A stretch of DNA of 17,456 nucleotides from an uncultured Alphaproteobacteria bacterium (GTDB taxonomy: Bacteria > Pseudomonadota > Alphaproteobacteria > RF32 > CAG-239), in NCBI GenBank assembly GCA_900540425.1, contig UQFU01000030.1, positions 1 to 17,456 on the forward strand. The letters are read 5' to 3'. This document shows, one piece after another, positions 1 through 6,796 of this stretch. Within the stretch, counting starts at the first letter, position 1; each line of letters begins with the position of its first letter. The notes beneath the pieces are model-generated. The model did not search any database, was not told the origin of the DNA, and saw only the letters and a list, made by a program, of their open reading frames with translations. The position numbers and the translations under genes are program-made.

Positions 1-1081
1 TTATTCTATCTTTATATTTCATATTTTGTAATTTAGTTAAATCTTTATCTTTATAGAAGTACGCTTCTGAAAGCATTAAAACAGCTTTAACTTGATTATT
101 TGTAATAATCTTACAAATATTGCTAATAGCTCTGTAAAATGTGGATTTATTTGTACCAGTAATTGGACCATAAAATGAGTATGTATTATTTTTATAGATT
201 ATTAAAAATACGGGCATTAGCTCACTATCTGAAGATTGGGTTCTCTGTATTCGTGCAAGAACTATATGGTGATAAGAAAAAACTCTTAACAAATTCAAGT
301 CGCAATTTAGTGAGTTGTTCATATCCCAAATGCTGTTTTTTAATGGCATTGCAGGAGTCAATAGAGAATGTTTCGGATCTAAGAAAGTATAAATTTCACT
401 TCCAATAGATAATTCTTTATCGGCATAATATAAATCTGAGGAAAATGTTAATTGTTTAATGTTTATATTCTCAATGAGAGATTTAATTGAATTTTGTAAT
501 CTCATACATTTGACACAATTACAGGGATATTTAGAGATGAGCTCCTGTATAAAGGAATTCATTATATCTATTCCATCTCGAATTATGGAATAAACATTAA
601 CTTCTTCTCCATTTTCTAAAAATGTTATGTTTGTACTTAAAAAAACTTCAACGCTATTCGAATAATGAGTATCTAAAAAGTTTTTTAAACTTTGGTATAG
701 ATCGAGAAAGTTATAATCGTTGTCTATCGTTAGCCTAGAGTTTGTTGCTTTTATAGAAAAATTTGGTAGATAATATTCTATTTCTAAGGCCTTTTCCAGT
801 TTGAATGGATGTTGTTTTGATATTTCATTTCTAGTATTTTTGAACCAATTCATAGTACTATTGTTAAAGAATTTATCTCTAATTTGTTCATAATCTATTT
901 TTAGTTCAGGAGTATTAAAGCTTTTTTGTAAGACAAATGTAATATTTCTCATTTCTGAGAAAAAAGCATCAAGCTGAGGAATTGTTTCAAATATATATTT
1001 TTTGCAATCAATTTTATCAATGATGTCCAGAGCATTATAAAATTTTTGTAATGCCGGATAAACTAAACATTCATTACACAT
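1..1081 (-). CDS. Unrecognised protein, 3' end beyond window edge
   Basis: This reading frame stays open on the minus strand from an ATG at 1081-1079 to the left edge, giving 360 codons without a stop. The start has a GAGG ribosome-binding sequence six bases upstream. The composition and codon use are strongly AT-rich, like the other left-hand genes. The predicted protein looks soluble. It has a CxxC pair at residues 2-5 and a CxCxxC group at residues 187-192, which could bind a metal or form disulfides; that is an inference. The last visible 70 residues alternate beta-like and helical stretches. I recognise no family and assign no function. The gene diverges from the restriction-modification-like gene at 1446, with repeat copy A between them. 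That setting suits an accessory or defence gene but does not prove it. The + strand frame at 163-408 is a shadow of this gene. Confidence 0.75.
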   Translation of the reverse strand, partial: MCNECLVYPALQKFYNALDIIDKIDCKKYIFETIPQLDAFFSEMRNITFVLQKSFNTPELKIDYEQIRDKFFNNSTMNWFKNTRNEISKQHPFKLEKALEIEYYLPNFSIKATNSRLTIDNDYNFLDLYQSLKNFLDTHYSNSVEVFLSTNITFLENGEEVNVYSIIRDGIDIMNSFIQELISKYPCNCVKCMRLQNSIKSLIENINIKQLTFSSDLYYADKELSIGSEIYTFLDPKHSLLTPAMPLKNSIWDMNNSLNCDLNLLRVFSYHHIVLARIQRTQSSDSELMPVFLIIYKNNTYSFYGPITGTNKSTFYRAISNICKIITNNQVKAVLMLSEAYFYKDKDLTKLQNMKYKDRI

Positions 1082-1170
1082 AAACAACCTCAATCAGTAT
1101 TTAATTTATTATCATACTATTGTTAATAAAATTGTTTAGCAACAAATATATTATTTGATTTATTACTTTT

Positions 1171-1340
1171 AGCTCGGAAACCGTGAGTTAAGCATCACCA
1201 ATGCAAACAGCGCTCTTTTCAGGGCGCTGTTTTGCTATGTAAACCAAGGCTTTCAGCGAGTTCGAATGTTGTAATTTCAAAAATCGCATTTTGGGAGACT
1301 TTTCCGAACTCGTTTGTACTTGTTTCCTTGTTTTTCAATA
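1171..1340 (+). repeat. Direct repeat copy A (cassette-border-like)
   Basis: This segment matches 3920-4099. The left flank (1171-1204) differs from copy B at only a few positions. Bases 1244-1285 are identical to 3993-4034 over 42 bases, and the similarity continues to about 1340. The middle, which holds the terminator hairpin, is unrelated between copies. An imperfect long stem is possible inside: the 8-base arms at 1257-1264 and 1305-1312 are perfectly complementary. The 5' end reads A-R-K-P-stop in one frame, as in the other copies. It lies in the 364-base gap between the divergent genes at 1081 and 1446, and nothing else in that gap is recognisable. Confidence 0.85.
1207..1233 (+). terminator. 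Rho-independent terminator-like hairpin in copy A
   Basis: The stem pairs 1207-1215 with 1222-1230 (nine pairs including one G-T), with a six-base loop, and is followed by TTTT. It points along the + strand, yet no + strand gene lies upstream of it inside the window, so it appears to have lost the gene it once terminated. Confidence 0.6.
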
Positions 1341-1445
1341 TGTTATTTTGATTAGATAAGTATGTTTTTGTGGGAAACAATTTATTTCTCTAGATTTTTT
1401 GAAAACTGTATTTTACACTAAATTAGTTTTAATTAGGATGCTGAT

Positions 1446-3908
1446 ATGGCTAAAAGGTTATATGATGTTTTATCTTCTTGTAAAAAAGAAGAAGAGGTAA
1501 AAGAGCAATTCGTTAAATTTTTTAAAATAAAACTTAATGCTTTAAAACAGATTGATCACTATTCTGAAGAAATCTTATATGAATTTAAATTAAATAAGAA
1601 CTTTAAAAATATTCATAACATGGCAACGGTTATTGCTCAAACAATGTACTATGCTAGAGCATTAAAATATGGAAAAATTCCTAATCCTTTATCTCCAATT
1701 ATTTGTGTCGTCAATAAAAATGAAGCGTTTTTCTTCGAAACCAAAAAGTTTCAAATATTTTATTCATCAGAAAAATATGATTGGGATAGGTGTGCAAGTT
1801 GTCCTGATCCAAAATTGATCGCCTCTATTGAACAGTTCAAATTGATTAGAGATATTCATATTTATAATTTATCAGTCATTCAAGAAGAGATGTCATTTAT
1901 TGAACATCAGAAAGAATTTGCAACTAAGCAGTTGAAGCTATTTAAGGATCTGGATAAAAAAAGTATTAATGAAGATAATTTTTTGGATGTTTATAAATCA
2001 TGGTTTGAACTGTTTGGTGAATATGTTAAAAATGGAAGAAAACCTTCTGAATATTTTTTAGCGGATATTGAAGAACAAAAATCATTTATAGTTAATAATC
2101 AAATAGGATTTGACCTCGGAGATGGTAATGCTCGCCTGAAGCAATTGCCTCAGAATGAATATCAATACTTTTGGAATATTTATGAAAAAGTGAAAAGTAA
2201 AGATATCTTAACAATCCGTCAAAAAGTTGATAGAATATCCGAAGATTACGAAAGGCGTTTTACGGGGGAATTTTATACACCTATTGATTTTGCAGAAAAA
2301 GGATTAAAATATCTTGAAAAAACAATAGGAAAAGAATGGTGGAAATCTGGAAAATACCGCTTTTGGGATATGGCAGCAGGAACGGGAAACCTTGAGTTTA
2401 TGCTTCCGAGTTCAGCATTAAAATATTGTTATATTTCAACACTTTTAGAAGATGATGCTAATTATTGCAAACGCATTTTTCCTAATGCAACTTGTTTTCA
2501 GTATGATTATTTAAATGATGATGTTGGATTTTTAAATAATGAATTAGGTTTGGGTTTCAACCGCAAAATGCCTGAAAATCTTGTTAATGATTTAAAAGAT
2601 CCTAATTTAAAGTGGATTATTTTTATAAATCCGCCTTTTGCAACAAGTAATACTGTTGGAAAGGAAACTGGAAAAAAATCAAAAGATAATGTTTCTAAGA
2701 CACAAATTCGCTCAATGATGAATCAGGAAGATTTGGGAGAAGCAAGCAGAGAACTTTTTACTCAGTTTCTTTATCGTATCAGTAAAGAATTTTCCGGGAA
2801 AAATGCACATCTTTGTTTATATTCAACGCTCAAATATATAAATGCCAAAAACGATAAAAAAACACGAGATAAATTCTTTCAATATACATATAAAAAAGGA
2901 TTTATGTTTTCTATTAAACATTTTGGCGGTGCAAATGGAAATTTTCCTGTAGGCTTTTTAATTTGGAATCTATCTAAAAGAAAAGAATTAAGTAAACAAA
3001 AAATAGAATTAGATGTCTTTAATGAAAATTATGAAAAAATTGGAACTAAACAAATTTTTGATACGGAAAATAATATACCGATTACTGAATGGATTGACAG
3101 ACCTAAAAACACGCAAATTATGCCTCCGTTTAAAAGTGCAATTAATTTTGCCGGAGACAATAAAGATGTAAGAGATAGGGTTGCAGAGGGTTTTATTTGT
3201 TCTATATCCAATAAAGGAAATGATTTTCAAAATCAAAATGGTTGCTTTCTTTTATCGGCTCCTTATGTCAGTGCGGGGGCTTTTTCTGTTACACCTGACA
3301 CCTTTGAAAAGTCTATGATATTGCATGTTGTGAAAAAGCTTCCTCAAGCAACTTGGACAAACAATCGTGATCAATTTTTTGAACCGACGAAAGAATTCTC
3401 TGAAACATTTATAGCCGATTGTGTTTTGTGGAGTATATTTGCGGATTCGAACAATACAGTTTCTCTCAAGGACATAAAATATAAGGGGAAAATTTATCAA
3501 ATACAAAATAACTTATATCCTTATTTGTTAAAAGATGTCAAAAAATGGAATTGTTCTTTATCTGATTTTGTTTTGCAAATTTCATCGGCAAATGAGGATA
3601 GATTTTTGGCTGAATGGATCTCAAAACAGTCATTGTCTAAAGAAGCACAAAAGCTTTATGATTGCGGAAAAATGTTGTATAAATATTTTTATAAAGAGTT
3701 ATGTGATACTCACTGGAAAAAATTTAAAATTGATAATTGGGATGTTGGATATTGGCAAATTAAACAAGCTTTAAAAGAAGTTTTTTTAGGAGAAGAAGAA
3801 TTTGAAAATTTGAAGAGTGCACATAAACAGTTAGGTAAAAAACTTTTAACTCAACTGTATAAATACGGTTTTATTTATCCAGATGTTCAATATTTTGATG
3901 ATGAATGA
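1446..3908 (+). CDS. Single-chain restriction-modification-like protein (nuclease plus N6-adenine methyltransferase)
   Basis: This 820-residue protein combines two activities by motif. The N-terminal part has D37, E46-F-K48 and a downstream QxxxY (Q65 to Y69). That is the layout of PD-(D/E)xK nucleases of the type IIG, type I and RecB-like groups. The central part is a gamma-class N6-adenine methyltransferase. It has the GxFYTP element at 274-279, the S-adenosylmethionine motif I (D308-M-A-A-G-T-G-N) and the catalytic NPPF at 395-398. The C-terminal 300 or so residues probably recognise the DNA target. The size and order match type IIG (Eco57I-like) enzymes, which cut and methylate with one polypeptide. 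No separate specificity or restriction subunit is nearby. The ATG has AGGA seven bases upstream. The gene is AT-rich and sits exactly between two direct repeats, which suggests acquisition as a unit. A pure methyltransferase with a degenerate nuclease domain is the main alternative. Confidence 0.85.
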   Translation: MAKRLYDVLSSCKKEEEVKEQFVKFFKIKLNALKQIDHYSEEILYEFKLNKNFKNIHNMATVIAQTMYYARALKYGKIPNPLSPIICVVNKNEAFFFETKKFQIFYSSEKYDWDRCASCPDPKLIASIEQFKLIRDIHIYNLSVIQEEMSFIEHQKEFATKQLKLFKDLDKKSINEDNFLDVYKSWFELFGEYVKNGRKPSEYFLADIEEQKSFIVNNQIGFDLGDGNARLKQLPQNEYQYFWNIYEKVKSKDILTIRQKVDRISEDYERRFTGEFYTPIDFAEKGLKYLEKTIGKEWWKSGKYRFWDMAAGTGNLEFMLPSSALKYCYISTLLEDDANYCKRIFPNATCFQYDYLNDDVGFLNNELGLGFNRKMPENLVNDLKDPNLKWIIFINPPFATSNTVGKETGKKSKDNVSKTQIRSMMNQEDLGEASRELFTQFLYRISKEFSGKNAHLCLYSTLKYINAKNDKKTRDKFFQYTYKKGFMFSIKHFGGANGNFPVGFLIWNLSKRKELSKQKIELDVFNENYEKIGTKQIFDTENNIPITEWIDRPKNTQIMPPFKSAINFAGDNKDVRDRVAEGFICSISNKGNDFQNQNGCFLLSAPYVSAGAFSVTPDTFEKSMILHVVKKLPQATWTNNRDQFFEPTKEFSETFIADCVLWSIFADSNNTVSLKDIKYKGKIYQIQNNLYPYLLKDVKKWNCSLSDFVLQISSANEDRFLAEWISKQSLSKEAQKLYDCGKMLYKYFYKELCDTHWKKFKIDNWDVGYWQIKQALKEVFLGEEEFENLKSAHKQLGKKLLTQLYKYGFIYPDVQYFDDE

Positions 3909-3919
3909 TGACATAAAAT

Positions 3920-4099
3920 AGCTCGTAAATCGTGAGTTAAGCATCACCAATACAAGCGGCAGGTATAAAACCCTGCCGTTTTTCTTTATTTTCCAAGGCT
4001 TTCAGCGAGTTCGAATGTTGTAATTTCAAAAATCACATTTTGGGACGTTTTTACGAACTTTTACGAACTTGTTTGTGATTGTTTCCTTGTTTTTCAATA
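3920..4099 (+). repeat. Direct repeat copy B
   Basis: Second copy of the element at 1171-1340, beginning 12 bases after the stop of the methyltransferase gene. It differs from copy A in the hairpin region and in an extra 10 bp tandem duplication (4051-4060 and 4061-4070 are identical). The pairing potential between the GAGTTCG arm and the downstream CGAACTT arm is kept, with a wobble. Its first codons, read in the frame of the preceding gene past the two tandem TGA stops, give A-R-K-S-stop. It fills most of the 306 bases between the genes ending at 3908 and starting at 4215. Confidence 0.85.
3957..3983 (+). terminator. Rho-independent terminator in copy B
   Basis: A perfect 7 bp GC-rich stem pairs 3957-3963 with 3972-3978 around an eight-base loop, followed directly by TTTTT. 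It lies about 50 bases after the stop of the restriction-modification-like gene and should end its transcript. The stem sequence is unrelated to that of copy A although both flanks are conserved. Confidence 0.8.
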
Positions 4100-4214
4100 G
4101 ATTGGTTGATTTGTTAAGCTTTGGAATTATGGGGTATCTTTATTAAAATTTAAGAGATTTTTATATAAGATTGTTATACTTTTTAATTATTAAATATGAT
4201 GCACGGTAGATTAG

Positions 4215-4781
4215 ATGACAACATTAGTATTTCTTCATGGTTCCGGAGCTGATAAAAATGCATATTTTGAAACAATGCAAAATATTGCTTCAAAATTTAA
4301 TGCTCAGCTAATTACCTTTAACGCACCTTTTCCACATCCGAACAAAAAAGGGAAATTTGTCTGGTTTAATAAAAAAGAAATTAATGGCCGCAGAGATGCC
4401 ATTGAAGAAGAGTATTTCCATTCATTACAATATGTAAAAGAGTTGCTTACTAAGTTAAAAAATGACGATGACGATATAATTCTGATTGGTCACTCTCAAG
4501 GAGGCGGACTGGCAGTACATCTTGGATTAGAAATGGAGCTGAAAATAGTTGTCAGTATTTGTGGTGATTTGCCTTATAATATTTCTTATGCCAATAATTC
4601 AACGACACCGATTTATTGGTGTGAGGGTGGAAAAGATACTTATATTGATAATAACCGCAAAGCTTCATATCTTTTTCTCAAGGAGATCAGAGCCAATTAT
4701 CATTATCAGATTTTGCCCAATAGCACTCATAATGAATTTACTGCGGATTTATTGAATCTAATTGAGAGTATCAAAGTTTAG
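4215..4781 (+). CDS. Small alpha/beta hydrolase, carboxylesterase/phospholipase-like
   Basis: The 188-residue protein has the full alpha/beta hydrolase signature. The LHGSG oxyanion element is at residues 7-11 and the nucleophile elbow G92-H-S94-Q-G-G follows. D141 lies in a GKD context and H172 in an STHNEF context, so a Ser94-Asp141-His172 triad is visible. The size and the spacing resemble the carboxylesterase/phospholipase and dienelactone hydrolase groups. There is no signal peptide, so it probably acts in the cytoplasm on a small ester or related substrate; the substrate cannot be read from the sequence. The ribosome-binding site is weak. The next gene starts 20 bases after the stop, so the two are likely co-transcribed. 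The short frame inside it (4549-4755) is a shadow. Family assignment is firm and the substrate unknown. Confidence 0.88.
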   Translation: MTTLVFLHGSGADKNAYFETMQNIASKFNAQLITFNAPFPHPNKKGKFVWFNKKEINGRRDAIEEEYFHSLQYVKELLTKLKNDDDDIILIGHSQGGGLAVHLGLEMELKIVVSICGDLPYNISYANNSTTPIYWCEGGKDTYIDNNRKASYLFLKEIRANYHYQILPNSTHNEFTADLLNLIESIKV

Positions 4782-4801
4782 CTTAATAGAAGGAAAAAAT
4801 T

Positions 4802-5338
4802 ATGAAAATTTTAATAATTGGTCCGCTGGGAGCCGGAAAGTCATCACTTGCTTATGCAATTAACAAAAAATTTGACATACCTCGTTTAAATCTTGATGAA
4901 ATATGTCGCAGACCTGTTGACGGAAGTTATTATTCCAGAGAAGAACAATTTCAGAAATTGCAATCCTTTCTTAATGAACATAAAAATTGGGTCGCGGAAG
5001 GATGTCAAAAATATTTATATGAAACAATGGCACCTGATATTATTGTTGATATGAGGATAAATCGTTTTATCGCTATGTGGCGCTTTACATTACGCTTTTG
5101 GAAAGCGAAAAAACTACTTGGGAAAGAAATTGATAAAAACTTACCGGTACAGGCTTACCACTATCGTAAAATTACATTAAAAAAAATCAGAGATTATGAT
5201 GTAACCGGACAAGAAATCAATGCTGAAATTGCGGAGTATCTTAAAAATGTTTCTATTCCGGTTATTAGGTGCAAAAACTTTAAACAACACCAGATTATTT
5301 TTAATTATATAGAGAAGCAGTCAACTCGTAAACCGTAA
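4802..5338 (+). CDS. P-loop kinase-like protein (adenylate kinase/FlaR-related)
   Basis: The 178-residue protein opens with a beta strand and a Walker A loop, G7-P-L-G-A-G-K13-S14. A short D-E-containing segment follows (LNLDEICRR), then a WVAEG stretch and a basic helix-rich lid-like region (about 90-125). This matches small P-loop kinase-like proteins often annotated as topology modulation protein or AAA-type ATPase. The family phosphorylates small molecules or remains uncharacterised, and no substrate can be named. A good AGAAGG ribosome-binding site precedes the ATG. It forms a two-gene unit with the hydrolase upstream. The last codons (T-R-K-P-stop) are the start of repeat copy C, so the extreme C-terminus may have been contributed by the repeat. 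The convergent Nudix gene begins only 21 bases beyond the stop. Confidence 0.8.
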   Translation: MKILIIGPLGAGKSSLAYAINKKFDIPRLNLDEICRRPVDGSYYSREEQFQKLQSFLNEHKNWVAEGCQKYLYETMAPDIIVDMRINRFIAMWRFTLRFWKAKKLLGKEIDKNLPVQAYHYRKITLKKIRDYDVTGQEINAEIAEYLKNVSIPVIRCKNFKQHQIIFNYIEKQSTRKP

Positions 5339-5344
5339 GTTAAG
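5324..5344 (+). repeat. Truncated repeat copy C (21 bp)
   Basis: These 21 bases match the first 20 or so bases of copies A and B (C-T-C-G-T-A-A-A-C-C-G-T then AGTTAAG) and end abruptly. The hairpin and the long conserved right flank are absent. It overlaps the last codons and stop of the P-loop gene, reading T-R-K-P-stop. Confidence 0.65.
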
Positions 5345-5359
5345 ACAGTTTAAATTATT

Positions 5360-5824
5360 TTAATTTACATCGCCCAGCACGATGGTTTCTTTGATTTTTT
5401 TGATATCTTTAAGATATGGAATAATCGCTTTAGGATAGAAATCGGAATCAGCAAGTTCATCTATTGCAATCCATTCAATTTGTTGATTTTTTCCGTCCGG
5501 TTCTGCTCCGCAGGCCAAAGATGAAAAATCCTTAACCGAACATTCAAACATCAATTCCGCTTGGTGAAAACAATCTGTATCTATGGTCTGGAAATGATTT
5601 TTTGCAATATAATCTCTGGCCAGTATCAGGCGAATCGGATTGACGTCAAGATTAAGTTCTTCTTTACATTCCCGGATTAATGCCTCAGACATTGTTTCTC
5701 CCCATTGATGTCCTCCTCCGGGAAGTTTACAAAATCGGCCTCTGCCATAATCACAACTTTCGACCAATATCTTATTGTCTCTGATAATTATAGCTTTGAT
5801 TGAATAGCGAAAAATATTTTCCAT
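5360..5824 (-). CDS. Nudix hydrolase (MutT-like)
   Basis: The 154-residue protein carries a Nudix box at residues 37-59: G37, five residues, E43, seven residues, then R51-E-x-x-E55-E56. The usual glycine after the EE pair is an asparagine (N58), a tolerated but unusual change. The family hydrolyses nucleoside diphosphates linked to another group, often damaged nucleotides or nucleotide sugars, using Mg2+ held by the box glutamates. The cluster W-I-A-I-D-E-L is a common C-terminal Nudix feature. The frame can be extended upstream to 5866, but the ATG at 5824 is preferred because AAGG stands about nine bases before it and nothing similar precedes the upstream ATG. The gene is convergent with the P-loop gene, and no terminator hairpin is visible between them. 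The substrate is unknown. Confidence 0.88.
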   Translation of the reverse strand: MENIFRYSIKAIIIRDNKILVESCDYGRGRFCKLPGGGHQWGETMSEALIRECKEELNLDVNPIRLILARDYIAKNHFQTIDTDCFHQAELMFECSVKDFSSLACGAEPDGKNQQIEWIAIDELADSDFYPKAIIPYLKDIKKIKETIVLGDVN

Positions 5825-5935
5825 AATTTTTGCCTTTTGTTTTTTGATTTTGTAAAGTATAGGCATAAAAATTTAATTATAAAACAAAAAAAGCAGAGCG
5901 ACCTGCTTATCATTCCGTTTTTCTGCCAACTGACA

Positions 5936-6198
5936 TGGCCGTTGCTCAAACCTGTAGAGCAAAGCTCGCTCAACTATTTTGCTTCGGCATGGTGCGCGCT
6001 GGAGAACATGCTGCTTGCGGACACCGCCGAAGGCCTGGGAACGGTGTTCCATATTCCCGTAAGCGACGAAGCCGAGAAGATCAAGAAAATCGTGAAGCTC
6101 CCGAAGGCTACGATTTCACCCGTCTGTTGACGATGGGCTACCCCGCCGAAAATGCTTTCCTGCCCAAACACAAGGAAATCAATGCCGCAGACAGAATA
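5936..6198 (+). pseudogene. Nitroreductase-family remnant, truncated and frameshifted
   Basis: Two reading frames together spell the C-terminal half of a nitroreductase. The first has a run of helix residues containing ALENMLLAD, then EGLGTVFHIPV. After a shift near 6101 the second frame gives PEGYDFTRLLTMGYPAEN and a K-E-I-N-A-A-D-R end. One missing G in the CCG-GAA junction explains the break. The N-terminal half with the FMN-binding residues is absent. The segment has higher GC than the AT-rich genes to its left and lacks a start and ribosome-binding site, so it is a dead fragment. The family reduces nitro groups or flavins with FMN and NAD(P)H. The longer frames through here (5837-6130, 5935-6294) are not genes in themselves. 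Confidence 0.75.
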
Positions 6199-6212
6199 TT
6201 ATTTTTGTTTCC

Positions 6213-6275
6213 GAGCATTTACAACTTTGGGCAAACGAGACAAAATTTAAGAAGCTGGGGGAGAAGCGTTTTTAA
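6213..6275 (+). pseudogene. Short gene tail, origin unclear
   Basis: Immediately after the nitroreductase remnant a third frame reads a convincing 20-residue protein C-terminus (E-H-L-Q-L-W-A-N-E, then K-F-K-K-L-G-E-K-R-F) followed by TAA. It has no start of its own and differs in frame from the nitroreductase remnant. It resembles the end of a small enzyme such as a methyltransferase or acetyltransferase, but it is too short to assign. It supports the view that this stretch is a junction of decayed gene pieces. Confidence 0.3.
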
Positions 6276-6340
6276 TTTTTTACTTTACTTGTAAGGAATA
6301 AGTTATTAATATTCGTATTATTTTTAGGAAAGGAGATAAG

Positions 6341-6796
6341 ATGAAAACCATTGTATTTTTAGTGTTGTTTGGAAGTTTTGTAGTCTTCTTGGCTGCCTTG
6401 CTGGTTTTAAAATTTTCAAAAAAAGAATGGGCAAAGAGAGCGTATATTATCGTCAAACGCATTTGCACTACTGTTTTTATTTTTTGCCTTTTGCTCAGTT
6501 TTATCATAACTTCTGCGTATTTTGATTTTATTTGTTGTGATAGTGGGTGGGTATTACTTTTATCACTTTTAGGATTGTTTTTAGCTTTATTGATTGCCTT
6601 GTTGGTGTTAAAGTTTTCAAAAAAAGAACGGACGAAAAAAGCTTATATTATTGTCAAACGTATTTGCACAACTGTTTTCATGTTATTTCTTTTATTGTTG
6701 GCTTTGAAAGCTTATTGGATTATAAATCCTCCAACTTGCGCCTGTGGAACCAGCGGCTTCACTTTAGAGAGCGGAGACAAAAGTGCCTATTTCTAA
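6341..6796 (+). CDS. Small membrane protein with an internal tandem duplication
   Basis: The 151-residue protein has about four hydrophobic segments in two near-identical halves. Residues 19-52 and 86-119 align without gaps, with about 28 of 34 positions identical. Each unit runs from a hydrophobic helix into a basic K-F-S-K-K-E patch, a Y-I-I-V-K-R-I-C-T-T-V-F core and a second helix. The duplication period is 67 residues (201 bp). Synonymous positions differ between the copies while the protein is kept, so the duplication is not recent. A soluble tail after the last helix contains P-P-T-C-A-C-G and other polar residues. The start has a very strong AGGAAAGGAG ribosome-binding site. The radical SAM reading frame begins inside its last codons (GTG at 6783), so the two were translationally coupled. 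I recognise no named family. Confidence 0.7.
   Translation: MKTIVFLVLFGSFVVFLAALLVLKFSKKEWAKRAYIIVKRICTTVFIFCLLLSFIITSAYFDFICCDSGWVLLLSLLGLFLALLIALLVLKFSKKERTKKAYIIVKRICTTVFMLFLLLLALKAYWIINPPTCACGTSGFTLESGDKSAYF

Noticed and set aside
163..408. Open + strand frame near the left edge
   Set aside because: It lies antisense within the long minus-strand gene, has no ribosome-binding site and reads like a chance frame.
1250..1275. tRNA T-arm-like GTTCGAA in the repeats
   Set aside because: The flanking bases do not form the five-pair T stem and no acceptor or anticodon arm is present.
1446..3908. BREX PglX
   Set aside because: The protein is shorter than PglX, begins with nuclease-like motifs, and no other BREX gene is visible; a type IIG-like enzyme fits better.
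1171..4099. Repeat copies as integron attC sites (GTTAAGC fits the core consensus)
   Set aside because: No matching inverse core in the right place, no integrase gene in the window, and a seven-base degenerate match is expected by chance.
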